A stretch of DNA of 64,000 nt from Brachionus koreanus (lineage: Eukaryota; Rotifera; Eurotatoria; Ploima; Brachionidae): NCBI GenBank assembly GCA_016987375.1, contig PJRA01000509.1:1026821-1090820 (forward strand). The letters run 5' to 3'. The position numbers and the translations under genes are program-made. The notes under the pieces are model-generated. The model was not told the origin of the DNA. It made no database searches and saw only the letters and a program-made list of their open reading frames with translations. Positions 48,517-60,878 of this stretch are shown in pieces (position 1 is the stretch's first letter; the number at the start of each line of letters is the position of its first letter).

Positions 48517-50351
48517 TATTCTCTAAATTTTCGAAAAAAAAAATTTTTTTACATAAAAGCTTTAATAATTTTATTAATTTTAAAATTGATTTGATTTTTG
48601 TCTTAAGAGAATGTTAAATAAAATTAGACAATTTAACAAAAAATTCTCTTTTTTTCAATTTTTCAACTTCATTGATGATAATAAAAATAAAATAATTCGT
48701 TTTTATTTTCTAACTATTTCACTCAATTGGATATTTAAACAAAAAGAAGAAAAAAAAATCCCTTAAAAAACAATTTTTTGCATTAACTTCTCTTCTCCCT
48801 ATGTCATTTCAATATCGATGAGCTCTTTCGTGTTATTGACCTTCATGTTGCTGCTGGTCTTACTAACTTACGTTGCCCTTGAAGTCTCCATTAAAGGGCT
48901 TTTTTTAATATCCTATTTCTTTTATTCTAAGTGTCCAAGTCCGAGTCATTGGGGTGTCTATGTCCAAGACATAGCAATATAAACAATAATGCACAATCAC
49001 AATACTTTTTAATTTAATTTAATTAAAATAAAACAATGATTTATATTTTCAATAATTTTGTAATTTTAATTCTTAAACTAAACTTTTAAGGTATTGAATA
49101 CAAACCGAGCAAAAATTTTCTCTCTTGATGAACTAAAATTTAATAAAATAAAATTAAATTAAAAAAAAAAACTACAACAAACCTTTTTTATCTAAAATAA
49201 AACTTTGAATTTATTTTATTTTAGGAAACCAAATCAATAATCAATTTAAATCGTATTGATTTTTTAGTATTTCTGTCATTTTTAAATAAGTTAAAATATT
49301 TAAATTAAAAAGGTGCAACAAAGTAAATTGCACTTTGTTGCAGCATTTTTTTTTAAATTTTATTTTAGCAAACCTTAATTTGTCAGAAAAAGAAGAATAT
49401 TTGTTTGATTTGTATTTAAATTTCATAATGCCAACTTTTAATCAAGAATTCTAAATAATTTGAAAAACTTTTTTTATTATTTTTTAAGTTTCGAACACTG
49501 ATTTGAGGATATCTGAAAAATAGTTTCATTCTCCAAAAAAAGCTAATTTATATACCCAAAACCTTTGGGCCTTGAGCACCCCCTTGTTTTATTATTAAAT
49601 TTTCCAAAAAAAAAAACATATTTTCTAGAAAATCTTTTTAATTAGAGACGAAATTTCGAATTATTTTTATAGCAAACTTGATTTTTCACAGAAATTAACT
49701 TTTTTTACAAATTTTTTGAGGGATGTTATTTGAAAAAAAAAATTTCTCAAAATTTAGGATGTTTTTTATGCATAGAAAAGTCTTTAATTAAAAATTGATT
49801 TAATCCAAAGGGTGAATTTAAATTAAAATACTCAGAAAATAAAATTTTTTTTTGAGCAAGTGTTTAATTCTTCTATGTTCAATTCCTGGCGCACTCTTTG
49901 GTGTATATTTGCTTTTTCTATTGATATAAGAATGATTATTGTTTTGATTTCTTAAAATAGAAGAAATTAAAATAGAAAAAGCTTTATTTTAGATAAATAA
50001 GATTTAACAATACAAATTTATATTATTGTATTTATAAAATAATCAAAACTCGAACATTTTGGGGTAGAGTCTAAAAAATTTTAGTTTTTTTTATTAATCG
50101 ATAGTCTCAAAAATGAAATATTGAGCATTAGAGCATCGTGCACCTAAATTATATTATTTCATAATAAAACTTGGTCTTTTTTACTTTACTTAAAAGTCTA
50201 AAGAAAAATTAAAAAAATTGGTCAAATTTTTCATAAAAAGATATATTATTGCTGAAGATATTTAATTTTATTTTTTAATTCTAAATAAAATACTAATTAA
50301 TATTATTTTAAATTTAAAGATATCTTTAGGATAATTTTTATATACCAAACT
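48517..50351. other. Non-coding region with a G+C-richer island
   Basis: No gene was supported; the frame at 49241-49426 is A+T-rich noise. The island at about 48785-48975 includes a stem GCCCTT..AAGGGC (about 48877-48900) followed directly by a T run, and a perfect hairpin CTATGTCCAAGACATAG (48958-48974). It may be a repeat fragment or an RNA gene; neither could be confirmed. Confidence 0.45.
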
Positions 50352-51553
50352 TTATGGCATGAAAGCACCTTTAACGCTTGTAGCCTGAATACCAACTCCA
50401 GGGGTTGTGAATAATCGCTTACCCCACTGGGTCAAATCATTAACACTGGATTTCAACCAAGTGTATTCTTGACTTTGATCACCACTTACCATATTCAATG
50501 GAGCTAGACTTTGTCCACAATCGTTACCATTTCCAGCCCATGACCAGCCTAAATAGCCAATTCTTTTATCTCTAGCATAAGTCATCAATTTTGTGTAATC
50601 GATGTTTACCCATGAACACGATGGGTGTTCGGGATGCTTGTCAGCAAATTCGCCAAATATCCAGGACAAACCAGTATTGTACAATTTATTAATATAAGTA
50701 TCCATATTGTAACGGCCACCAATTTTCCAATCAGCATAGGCATGAATGGAGAAAACTATGTTTCCATTGTAGTGATTGTTTCTATCGTAATTCACCAATG
50801 ATTGTCCATGAGAAATAATTGCAGTTGGATCTTGGGCATAAGCTGGAGCGTCAATGACCAAAACGCCTTTCCAGCCTTTGTTTCTAATTATGTTGATTGC
50901 GTTCTTGTAAGCATCGTGCCAAACTTGAGCCGAAGTACCAAATGGGCTCTTTAATTTTATTATAAATATTTAAGCTTATTTTCAAAAATATATTTTACCC
51001 ATTCATTAGCAATATTTATCATCAAAAATCTGTGATAACGCTGGAATACGTAAAGATGCTCGGCAAACCATTGAGCCAATCTGCTTACTTGAGAAGAATC
51101 AGAACTACCTGTGGCGTCATGTAATTGAACAATTACAGCAAGCTTATTTCTAATGGCATTCTTGATTGCGTTTTCTAAATCATTTATTGTAAGACCACCA
51201 GATAAAGAAATTCTCCACTGGATTCTGACCGTATTGGCGCCCAAACTAGAAATAGATTTGAAGCTCTTTCTGGCATAGAATCTACTATAGTTGTCCCAAT
51301 CAGCATTGGCACTATTTACTCCTCTGATCAGAAATTCTTTTCCATCACAATCTCTAATTTGTCTACCAGAAACAGAGAAACCATAATTAAATCTTTCACA
51401 TCGCCAAAATGCATCGCTATAAAACGAACAAGTGAGACCTGAGGCACAAGTCTTATCACCAGTATAACCACTTCCGCCACATTGATTCCATTCTTGCACA
51501 ACAGCGCTTGACAATTGAAACAAGGCAAATGAAGCAACAATCAATTTAAACAT
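50352..51553 (-). CDS. Secreted GH5 endo-beta-mannanase-like enzyme with N-terminal CBM1
   Basis: Exons 51553-50999 and 50948-50352 with a 50-bp GT..AG intron give 383 residues. A signal peptide (MFKLIVASFALFQLSSA) is followed by a fungal-type CBM1 at about 18-54 (EWNQCGGSGYTGDKTCASGL, then CSFYSDAFWRC), which normally binds cellulose. The GH5 domain has the acid/base in INIANEW (E184), FSIHAY, and the nucleophile in SWIFGEF (E285). The NEW triplet and YLGWSWAGNG favour subfamily 8-like mannanases over NEP cellulases. The likely role is hydrolysis of plant or algal mannan in the gut, which is inferred. The intron sits right after NEW. CBM1 is rare outside fungi, so horizontal origin is plausible; the intron and A+T-rich codons show it is settled in an animal genome. 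Confidence 0.88.
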
Positions 51554-53467
51554 TTTGTTGTTCAACACTTTTTTAAAAATTGATGTTTTCTCAATTTATT
51601 TTAATCGAATTTATAGCAGGTGACAAATAAATATTAAATATAGATCAAAATTTAAAATCCTTAGCCAAATAATGCAATCTAATCTTGCAGAATATAATTC
51701 CTATTGATATTGACATTGAACCTCACACTTTTAAGGTTGCAAAAAAGCCTACCTTACATTAAGCAAATTTTTGTCTTTGTTTTTGATTCAGACAATGTCA
51801 ACATTTAAAAGTAAAAAAACATAAGCTGATAAAGTAAATAACTTTAAAAAAAAAAAAACAAAAATTAAATTATAATCAAGGATTACATGAAAATTTTCTT
51901 TTATAATTTTGAGGATTTTTTTTGTAAATATTTTGATTTTATTTGAAGACTCTAGATTAGTATAATTATTTGGTTTAATTTATTTGCCCTAAAAGTTGAA
52001 TTTAATAAAATGATTTAAAGTTTTACCCTGAGAATTAAAATTAACTTTAACAAAAATTTGAATTTGCTGCAACTAGAAAATATTTTGTTTTTGATGAGAA
52101 AAATAACAATATTTTTAATGGATTGTCCGATTTAGTTCATTTATTTAAATAGTAAAAGAGGCGATGTAAATTATTTTACCAAAATAATTTCTTGCTAATA
52201 CTCATAGCTAAATATTAATAGCCTTTGATTTGAGTAGTGTTTGGCGGGGCCAAATGTTAATTTTTTTTTAATAAATTTTACGCTAATTTCTAGAATTAAA
52301 CAAATATTTGAGCTAATTCACTTCTTTTTGAGAAATAAAAATTAAAATAAAATTTTAGGATCTTGTATTTTTAAAACTTAATAAAATAAGTTAAATGTTA
52401 AAATAAACAGAATTGAATGCTCATCATAATGATATCTCAAACTCTTTGCTTATTCAATTTTGAAAATTTTATAAAATGTAAATTTTAAATAAATATTTTG
52501 AAATTTTAGTACTAAAAAAGAAAAAAGCTCAATCAGAAAAAGCAGTAACTTGTGAAATATGCATGAGGAAGGTGAAAATGTGCTTAAAATGTCCTTAAAG
52601 ATGGTTACATGAATTGTTCAAAATATTTATAAGTGATTCAAGTCTTCAGAGGAAGAAAGGGACAGGTAGGTTTTTAGTTGGTTATCAAAGTAAACGGACA
52701 TTGGCGAGTTTTTTCTCATGATTTAACAGATTTCGATATTCAACAACGCATTTTAATTCGAGAAAACCACTTAAAAGAATTCTCTAGATATTGAGTTTTT
52801 CAAATTAACTGTTACTTAAGATGAGAAATTATTTCAACATAAATAAATGGTTGGACCCATCACAACCAGCTAAGATAGTCGTGAAAAGAGGTAGCTTTGA
52901 TAAAAGTGTGACATTGTGACTTTTTTTTTTATTTTGTTTTAAAGTCCACATAGCTAAAAAAGAGACAATTGTGTCAAAAAATAAAAATTTTTATTTTAAA
53001 TTCAGCAAAGAAAGTGAAAGATTTTTATTTTTCTAAGCTTTTTTTATAATCAGCCGAGTAAACTAATTTTTACTTTTTTAACAAAATTGTTTTTTTCGGA
53101 TACCTTTAAAAGACACACCCCAATTTTTTTAAAAGACAAATTTTGGTTTTTAAGGGTAAATTTAAAATTTTTTTTCTCTTAAGTATTTTATTGTTAATTT
53201 GGACCTGCTGATAAAATCATGTTTGTTTTCTCACTAGAAAAAATCTTGTATGAGATATCATCTTTTATTTTTTTGGTTTACTGCACACCATTACCTTGTT
53301 TTTACATCTATGTTTTATTTCGTCTATCAACAAAGTAAAAATTAATTTTGAATAAAAAATTAATCCAAGTTTAAATAAGTACTTTTATTTATTTAAAAAC
53401 ATTTTTTCACTGGATTTTACAAATAAATTCAACTTAAAAAAAAAACAAAATTTTATCAATAAAATAT
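51554..53467. other. Non-coding stretch between GH5 and TRIM genes
   Basis: No supported gene. A short frame at 52525-52597 has a CEICMRK..CLKCP pattern reminiscent of half a RING finger but ends at a stop and has no continuation. The rest is A+T rich. Confidence 0.5.
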
Positions 53468-56213
53468 TTAACTTTCAGTTTGCTTTGACTCAGGAGTTTC
53501 TGGATTTTCTAACTTTATGACTAAAGTACCTTGCGGTGTCATTAGCCTAATGCCACGTTCCAGTTTAGTCAAAGCTCCAAAAGCAGCTTGACCAAACTGC
53601 TGTGCATTAGACTGGTTTCCCTGTTCAGTGCAAGGTTTATTTGAATTAGACATTCCGTAGCGGAACTTTCCTCGTCTGTCCAAAATGGACAAGCTATTTG
53701 CTTCTGGATCAATAATAATTATTTCGCTGCTGGGCAAAACAGCAATAGAACAGCCAGGTTTAACATGCCGGCGAACCCTTCGGCCTAGTTTATTTCGGTC
53801 TACGGGAGCATTCGAATCTTCATCAATGGAAGACTGACTGCTTAATGAAGGATTCGTTTGCGGATCTGTTTGAGTTTCTTTGCTGTCTGTTTTAAGTGAA
53901 TAATTCGATGGCGGTGGAGCAGTTTTTTTCTCAAATATTGACCTATTTGTTGTTGCTAGATCGTGAATCATTCGAATATCTGTCTGAGCTTCTGTTTCTT
54001 TAATCAAGTCAGCCATCAGATCACGAACATCTCTGTATGTTATTTGGGTTGACTTATCTACTGATAACTCAGATTGAGACACCTCTTCATCGTCATGGTC
54101 ATGACTAGTCTCATCCTCATCACACGAGGAAAATCTAGCCGATATTCCTCTAGCTATTTCTGATCTGTTACTTTCACTATAATCTAAATTATCGCTATCT
54201 TTCAAAGTTCCTAAATGAAGCGATCCGGGTAGAAAATTGATTTTTTTCAGAATATTGTCTGGTACTGGATCCAATTTAATCTCTTCAAATTCTTCAAATT
54301 TTTCACATAATTGTTTTTTTAAAAGCAAAAGCTCTATATCTTTGCCTTTAACAACCATGTCTGTTAGATTACAAGTTGATTTGAGCTGATCTAAATACGA
54401 TTCTAGCTCATCTCTCTTGTTCAAGTACTGATTGGTTTCGCCACCGTAGAGACTTTTCAATTCTTCTACAAGAGCTTTTTCTTTTTGCCTAATGGCTTCT
54501 ATGAAATTTAAAGCACAACTGTGTATTTCATCTTGTGTATAGAGTATTCTGGTCTCACATTGTCTAAGCATATCCAAGCGATTTTTAATATCGCTTATTT
54601 TTTGACGGCACTTGCGTAAATTTTCCTCAATTGCGTCTTTATGGTGATCTATTCCGGATTTAAAATCTACTAAATCATGCTCAAGATGCTCGGTAAATGT
54701 GCACGGAACACATACACAAACTTCACATTGTTCACAATAGAATCTCACTTGCTCATTTGGATGGTCCTTGCACATGATGTCCTTTTCGTTCTCGAGCTCG
54801 AATATTGAATGGTTTTGTGTGATTTTCATAGTTTGATGCTGTTGAGCGCAAGAATCGCACATCAATTTTTGACACTCAACACACTTGGATGTGGCATCTC
54901 GGTCCCGTTGATGGACTACTTTACAAATTTCACATTCGCGAATTTTCGATGGCTTTTTGGACAAAAGGAGTTCGTTGAGGCTGCTTATTAGAAAATTATC
55001 GTTCAGTTTGCGGACGCCTCCTGTTGGAATAACTGTTTTTTTGCGGCATATTGGGCACGAAAATTCCCGATAATCCGTGTATTTGTAAGAGCGCTGGGCA
55101 CTTACGTGTTGTTCAATGCACTCCTCACAAAATGTATGCAGCTAATTGAATGAAAAAAAATTTTTTAATAAATTTTTTTTTAATGTAAACAAAAATCAAA
55201 ATTTTATTCATCTCTTTTTCATTTTATATATATATATATATAATTTTATCTGAGTTTTCATTTTCCCAAAAAATTTAGTTTTAAAATAAGGTTAAATAAT
55301 TTGAAAGAAAAAATTTTTTTAATTAAAAAAATTTAACAAAAAAGTTCTTTGAAAATAAAACTCCTTACCTTTGCCATGGCTGTGACTCAATGAACAGCAC
55401 TGAACTTAATCACATAGAAGAAAAATTCAAATGATCTTTTAAATTAGGATCATAAGCCTCAATATGTTAGGAATTTCTGGCTTTCGTATCTTTCTGATTT
55501 TTTTAAAATATATTCAATTTTTTTCTAAACGAGAAAATATGATGATAAATATAAATGACTTATTCAACATACATAAAAAAATTTCAATATAATCGAAAGA
55601 ATTTAGATATACAGATAAGGAAAGATGTGATTTTAATATTCCGAAACCTCGCTGATCCTTAATTTGAAGGAGCTATAATGTAATTTAAAATATTTGTAAT
55701 TATTCTAAAAAATAAAAGAAAAAATTTATTTTAAGCTTTATTTTTTGGATTTTGAAAAATAGAGAGTAAAAATACCCAAATAATATGTTAAATTGTTAAA
55801 TTTTCATTTTTTTCTAATTTTTAATTAAAAAAAAACTGACTTTATATCGTCAATAAATTTTTTCAAAATTAAAATTTTTTTCTTTTAAATAAATAAAATT
55901 CGAACTATTTTTTAAATTGAAATACAATAGTTAATTTAAAAAAATTTTCTATCTCTTAATGAACTCTATTCAAACAAAAACATGAAACTTGATTACTTTA
56001 ATTTTGTCTTAATCTAACAAAATGTATTTGTTAAAAAATTTTAAATTGAATTTTTCTAAACCATCGAAATAAAATATCTTCCAATTATTAAATTTCAAAA
56101 ATACTTACACATGATAGACATTTCGGATCTTTGTAATGTTCAAAACATATTTTGCATGTCAAAAATTCGTCGTTGATTTGTTCGGCTAGTTGAATTGCTT
56201 GAGTTTGTGCCAT
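53468..56213 (-). CDS. TRIM-family RING/B-box/coiled-coil protein
   Basis: Exons 56213-56109 and 55141-53468 join in phase 0 across a 967-bp intron, giving 592 residues. A C3HC4 RING has ligands C20, C23, C35, H37, C40, C43, C64 and C67; the intron splits it exactly after C35. It is followed by NDNFLISSLNELL as in TRIM2/3, a B-box 1 (CEICK..CVECQKLMCDSC), a B-box 2 (CKDHPNEQVRFYCEQCEVC) and a coiled coil (about 195-285). The acidic, serine-rich linker is long. The C-terminus has one segment (SIAVLPSSEIIIIDPEANSL) like a single NHL blade, then ends. It should be an E3 ubiquitin ligase; substrate unknown. It lacks a full NHL propeller, so it is either shortened or a distinct TRIM class. Confidence 0.88.
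55369..55377 (-). promoter_or_regulatory. Candidate alternative first coding exon of the TRIM gene
   Basis: Within the TRIM intron the minus strand reads CAGCCATGGCAAAGGTAAGG, a strong start context followed after three codons by a near-perfect donor. Spliced to the acceptor at 55141 it stays in frame (M-A-K, then LHTFC). The product would lack C20, C23 and C35 of the RING. There is no transcript support. Confidence 0.3.
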
Positions 56214-59200
56214 ATTCTTTCCCTTGAACCAAGTCAATTATAAATACTCTATAATATTTGTCTAAACTAAAAGAATAAATTCTTTAGAACAATGAAAAAA
56301 ATATCAGCTTATCGCAAATTAGTAGCAACACCTCAGAGCCTTAACCTCAAAACAAAAATAAAGAATAATTAAGTCCATAATTTGAAAACTGATAGGTTAG
56401 CAAGCAAACTTTTCAGATATTTAAAATTATCTGTAAGATATTCTTATTTATCATAAATTATCTCTTTCTTAAGTTCCAGATTATAAGCGTGCTATTATTA
56501 AAAACCAAAATTCCTTATTCTTATAAAAACTACGTCAGTCTCTATTAATCAATAACATAGACAGACTAAATAGAACAATCTATTTCTATCTTGTTTTCAC
56601 TCTGCCAGTTGGAGCTTAATATTTTTTTATTAATAAAAACAAATTTTATTTATTTACTGATCGGACTTAATCAAGAGCAACTTTAATTTAAAATTTAATC
56701 AAAATATTTAAATATTTATTAATGGTTTTAATGCTTGTCATTTAAATTTTATTCAATTAGAATCTTGAATAATTTAAATTTTTGAAAAAAAAAACCTAAT
56801 TGATTTTAATTTCCTATTGAAAAGCTCTTTCAAATTAACTTATTTTAATCACCACTTTATTCGTCTTTTTTAAATTGAATTACACATTCATTAAGATAAA
56901 ATTTTTTTTTGCAATTTAAATTTTTTTTATAAATTTAAAGTGAACCTTTTTTAAAACAAAATGTTTTATCTAACCATGAATCTGCATCAAAAAAGTTCAA
57001 AAGCTACAATTAACAGGAAAATTATAAAATAATTTTTTTAATTATGAAATTCCAAAAAAATCAATTCATAAAATTGAATTATTTGGCAAAATTCTCGAAT
57101 TTTCTGATTTTTTTTATCTTTTTTAAATTAAATTAGTTTCTCAATACGAGATAAAACAAACATGGTATAGTCAAATCTAGAAGCGACCATAACCAAAATA
57201 ACTTTTGAAATTGGATCTTTAAAATCTTTTGATTTTTAAAGCTAAAAAACAAGCAATAAAAATGTGCAACCAACTATTATAATAATCAATTTTTAAGAAT
57301 CTGAAGAAAAGATAATCTGAAAAATGCTTAATAGCGAGAAAAAGACTTACGCAATGCATCCAATCTTGTGTTTCTTTCGCAATTATTATAACATAACCTA
57401 GCTATAAATTTGGCTTGTATCACATATTCTCTCAATTATCCTAAACTTTTATTTAAAATTATTTATTTTAATCAATTAATGCAATCGTTTTGGCATAAGA
57501 TATATTATTCAAGCCAAAATTAACCAAGTCATTCAAAAAAAGGTTCCACTAGCTGGTACTCTTTTGATTTTAGCGATTCTTAAAGTTTGATATATTTTTT
57601 TATTTGATCAATTACGCAATATGGCAGCAGTATTTATAGACATTAGATTAAGAAATTTTTTTGATGTGTTTTCTTTAAGGTAAAACCTACATGAATCAAA
57701 TGTGCTGAAGACGCATTTAATGGAATTTGGTATGAGTATCAAGCAGATTAGAACAAACATCTAGTCAAGTCTTGATAATAAAATGGCTTATTATCTTTAT
57801 ATTTACATATTAATTTGTTATTTCATATACGTCAATTGGTTAATCGTGAATCATAGCAGCCAAACTAGGGCTTAAATTTCCTTATCAGGTAGATGACTCT
57901 TTATTCAATTAAAACTTTGATTCTATGAATATAAAGTGCATCTTAATTTGTTATAAGTTTCTTTTGAAGTTGATTGTTTATTGATTTTATTATTAGTTTG
58001 TATTATGGATCTTTTTGATAACAATAATAGTTAGAGTTTATTGATGTTTTAACAACTTGAATATGTGAAATTCAGGTTTAAAATCTTTTAAGTCAAAATT
58101 AATTAAAAAAATTTATTGAAGTCTATTTTTCTTTTATTTAAAAAACCACTTAAAGTTTGGCATATTAGAAGTTTAGATAAATTTTATTAAAGCAATATTT
58201 TATTAAAAGTTTAAATTTAAATATTTGAATATTATGTAAGGACCAAAATTTAAATCAATTTCGAACACTACAGAATTTGCGTCTGCAGTTTAAAATTACA
58301 AAATTTAGATTTTCATTTAACTATTTAAAAAGGTTTTATTTTAAATCAATTTAAAACGTCCGATTTTTATAGTGTTAAATCTCCATAAGAAAATTTGTAC
58401 TTTTTTATGGAATCAGCAAAGGTGATGAAAATTTGGCAATGCATCAAATCTTGTGTTTCATTATTTTTAAAGCAATGGCTTCTTTCTCCAAAAATTTTTA
58501 AAAGATTAAAACCTAGAAAATTGAATCTTGAAAATCATTGAATTTTGAAAATTAAATCAGAAGTTCCAAGTGCTCCTTATGAGACTCATTTGCTTTAAAA
58601 AGAGTCTGGAGCAAACATACAAACCTAATAGCTTGTCCAGAGAGAAGCAGATTAATGAAAAGCATAAGTAGTAGTTTGATTTTTTTTTAAATAAAGATTT
58701 AAAATAAATTTTACATAATGGTCACAAAAAATTGAAGACTGATCACATAATTTATTAATTCAATTGACGTCTTTAAGGCGATTTAAAATAAAAATAAGAG
58801 AATAAAAGAAACAAATATGTTTGAGCATTTATAATAATTTCAATGTTAATGCATTATGATTTTCTTTAATTTGGTTAATTATTATTCTATTGATATATAA
58901 TATGTAACCATCTAGTTAAATAACAGGCGAAAAAATACTTATGTTTTTTGATTTTAGATTTCTGATTGAAAAAAAATGATTATATTTATTTAACTGAACT
59001 CAATAGAAGACAAAAGATGTAACATCTAGAGCCAAAAAAACCCTCTATCTTTTAAGTGTTAAAGCATATTTAACGAAGATTAAAAAAAATCTTAGCTTCG
59101 AAATTTGGTTGCTTTAATATTTTGAATAAAAATAAATGACTTTAAAAAAAATGGGTCTAGTTGAAAAAAAAAAACATAAAAATTTAAAAAAATGGCATTT

Positions 59201-59758
59201 GAATTGATGTGATCTTTTTTTTTTTATTCTAAACTTAATGTTTACAACAAAAAAAAGAAAAATAAAAATTTTTTATCTTTCTACATCTTAATTTTGATCA
59301 CCAAATATGTGGCCAGAGTTCAGATTAGGTGCAATTGTTCAGATATCTCACTAAACCTAAAATTAAACTTTAAGATTCATTTTTTTTTCAATGACAACAA
59401 TTGTATTTTAATCATTTCTAAACCTGGAAATTAATGTTTGATTTAATACTTTATGATGGATTTTTTTTTGATCATTATTATTTATTTCAAATCTAAGCCA
59501 AATTTGACAACTAAATTATCTATTAAAAAAATGAAAAATATTCTAGGTATCCGACTAAAATTAAATATCATAAAAGATCGTTTTCAGAATCTAAACTTAA
59601 ACTAACCCAATTTTTGTTGAAAATCCTGTAAAAAATTCCAGCCAGGGCAAAAAAATTTATAAAGCTATCGCTTTTGCTAAAAATAATTCCCATCAGATAT
59701 GTCAAATATTTACATTATTGTATAAAATGAGAATGATTGCAACTTTAACTTATATAAA
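56214..59758. other. 3.5-kb non-coding region
   Basis: No gene recognised on either strand. A 24-base word (GCAATGCATC[C/A]AATCTTGTG plus TTTC) occurs twice in the same orientation, at 57351-57374 and 58436-58459, with one mismatch. Otherwise it is A+T-rich sequence with homopolymer runs. Confidence 0.5.
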
Positions 59759-60367
59759 ATGAGCAAAATAGTACAAAGATTGAAGCATATGGGATCTGTA
59801 GAAGGTCCGAAATTCGGCCGAAGTCGATCTGAAGAAAGAGAAAACGATTTAACCCAAGACGAAAGTCATCTTAACAAATTAATGAAATTGATTGAAAAAG
59901 AATCAAATACTCTTGAGGATTTAAACGAAAAATTGACTTCGGAACGAAGTGAATCTAATAGGGCTCGTTTGCATAGACTAATAAATATGCATAATCAGTC
60001 TTTTTCAAATTTAAGTCAATCATATAGAGCACATGCAGATATTTTGAGTAAACGATATAATTTAATGAAAAGATCGAGAGGAAAGAAATCATCTCAAAGG
60101 AGTTCGTCCAGTAGCAGTTCAAGTTCAAGCTCGAGCTCAAGCAGCGAATCTGAAAAAGAAGAACATCGAGGATTTTTGCGAAAATTTCACTTGGGACATG
60201 AAAAAGGTGAAAGGCATAAATCAGAAAAGTCTAGAGAAACTAGAGAGAAGCCAAGTGAGCAAGAAAAACCTCCAAAAGAAGAAAAGAAAGCTACAGCTGT
60301 TGAAATAGCTAAAAAAATGTTGCCAAATAAAGTGAACATGGGGTTCTATTTGAATATCAGACATTAA
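59759..60367 (+). CDS. Unrecognised serine-rich, charged protein
   Basis: A 202-residue intronless frame with an ATG preceded by TATATAAA. Residues about 30-105 are highly charged and helical (ESHLNKLMKLIEKESNTLED and onward), probably coiled coil. A pure serine run covers about residues 115-130. The remainder is lysine/glutamate rich (GHEKGERHKSEKSRE). There is no signal peptide, membrane span or known domain. Codon choice in the serine run is mixed (AGT, AGC, TCA, TCC, TCG), which argues for selection on protein rather than a simple DNA repeat. Intrinsically disordered nuclear proteins look like this, but no function can be assigned. The C-terminus (NMGFYLNIRH) may be intron read-through. 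Confidence 0.6.
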   Translation: MSKIVQRLKHMGSVEGPKFGRSRSEERENDLTQDESHLNKLMKLIEKESNTLEDLNEKLTSERSESNRARLHRLINMHNQSFSNLSQSYRAHADILSKRYNLMKRSRGKKSSQRSSSSSSSSSSSSSSSESEKEEHRGFLRKFHLGHEKGERHKSEKSRETREKPSEQEKPPKEEKKATAVEIAKKMLPNKVNMGFYLNIRH

Positions 60368-60878
60368 AAATATTAATTTGAATTTATTCATTTGAGATTT
60401 TTTTTGATTATTGACCGTACAATCTTTAAATTGTACAGAATAATAATAGTTTTACCATTTTTTTAATAAGAATTAAAATAAAATTAAATCATTTAAAATT
60501 TATTTAATGAATTGTATGATTAAAAAATTAAATGATATTTAATGATAATTATCCATTTTTTTAAAGAATTGCTTTAAATTAATCAAATCTTTTTGTAAAA
60601 AAAAACTTTAAAAAGTAATTTTTTTTAATCTGACTTAAGATTCTGTTGGACTATACTTTTAGTTTTAAACGTAAAGAATAACTTGTCTGACTTCAGAAAA
60701 AGGAGATTTATTGACGCCTATTGCTTCGCTTTATAAAATTCATTGATAATTGGTTTTTATTATTTTATTTATTTATTTGTTCTTCTGTTTCGAGCTAATG
60801 CTCCTTTAAGTTGAAAAATTCAGATTTAAATAGGGTAAAATTAAAATTATTTAAAGGATACATATTTTTAATTATTCC

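Noticed and set aside
49241..49426. 61-codon minus-strand frame
   Set aside because: Lysine/asparagine/phenylalanine-rich translation of A+T-rich DNA without start context or conservation.
52525..52597. Half-RING-like peptide CEICMRK..CLKCP
   Set aside because: Ends at a stop, with no further zinc ligands or splice-compatible continuation. Cysteine pairs of this kind arise by chance; noted only within the non-coding entry.
55228..55242. TA dinucleotide run as a regulatory site
   Set aside because: A plain microsatellite within the TRIM intron, as expected in this composition.
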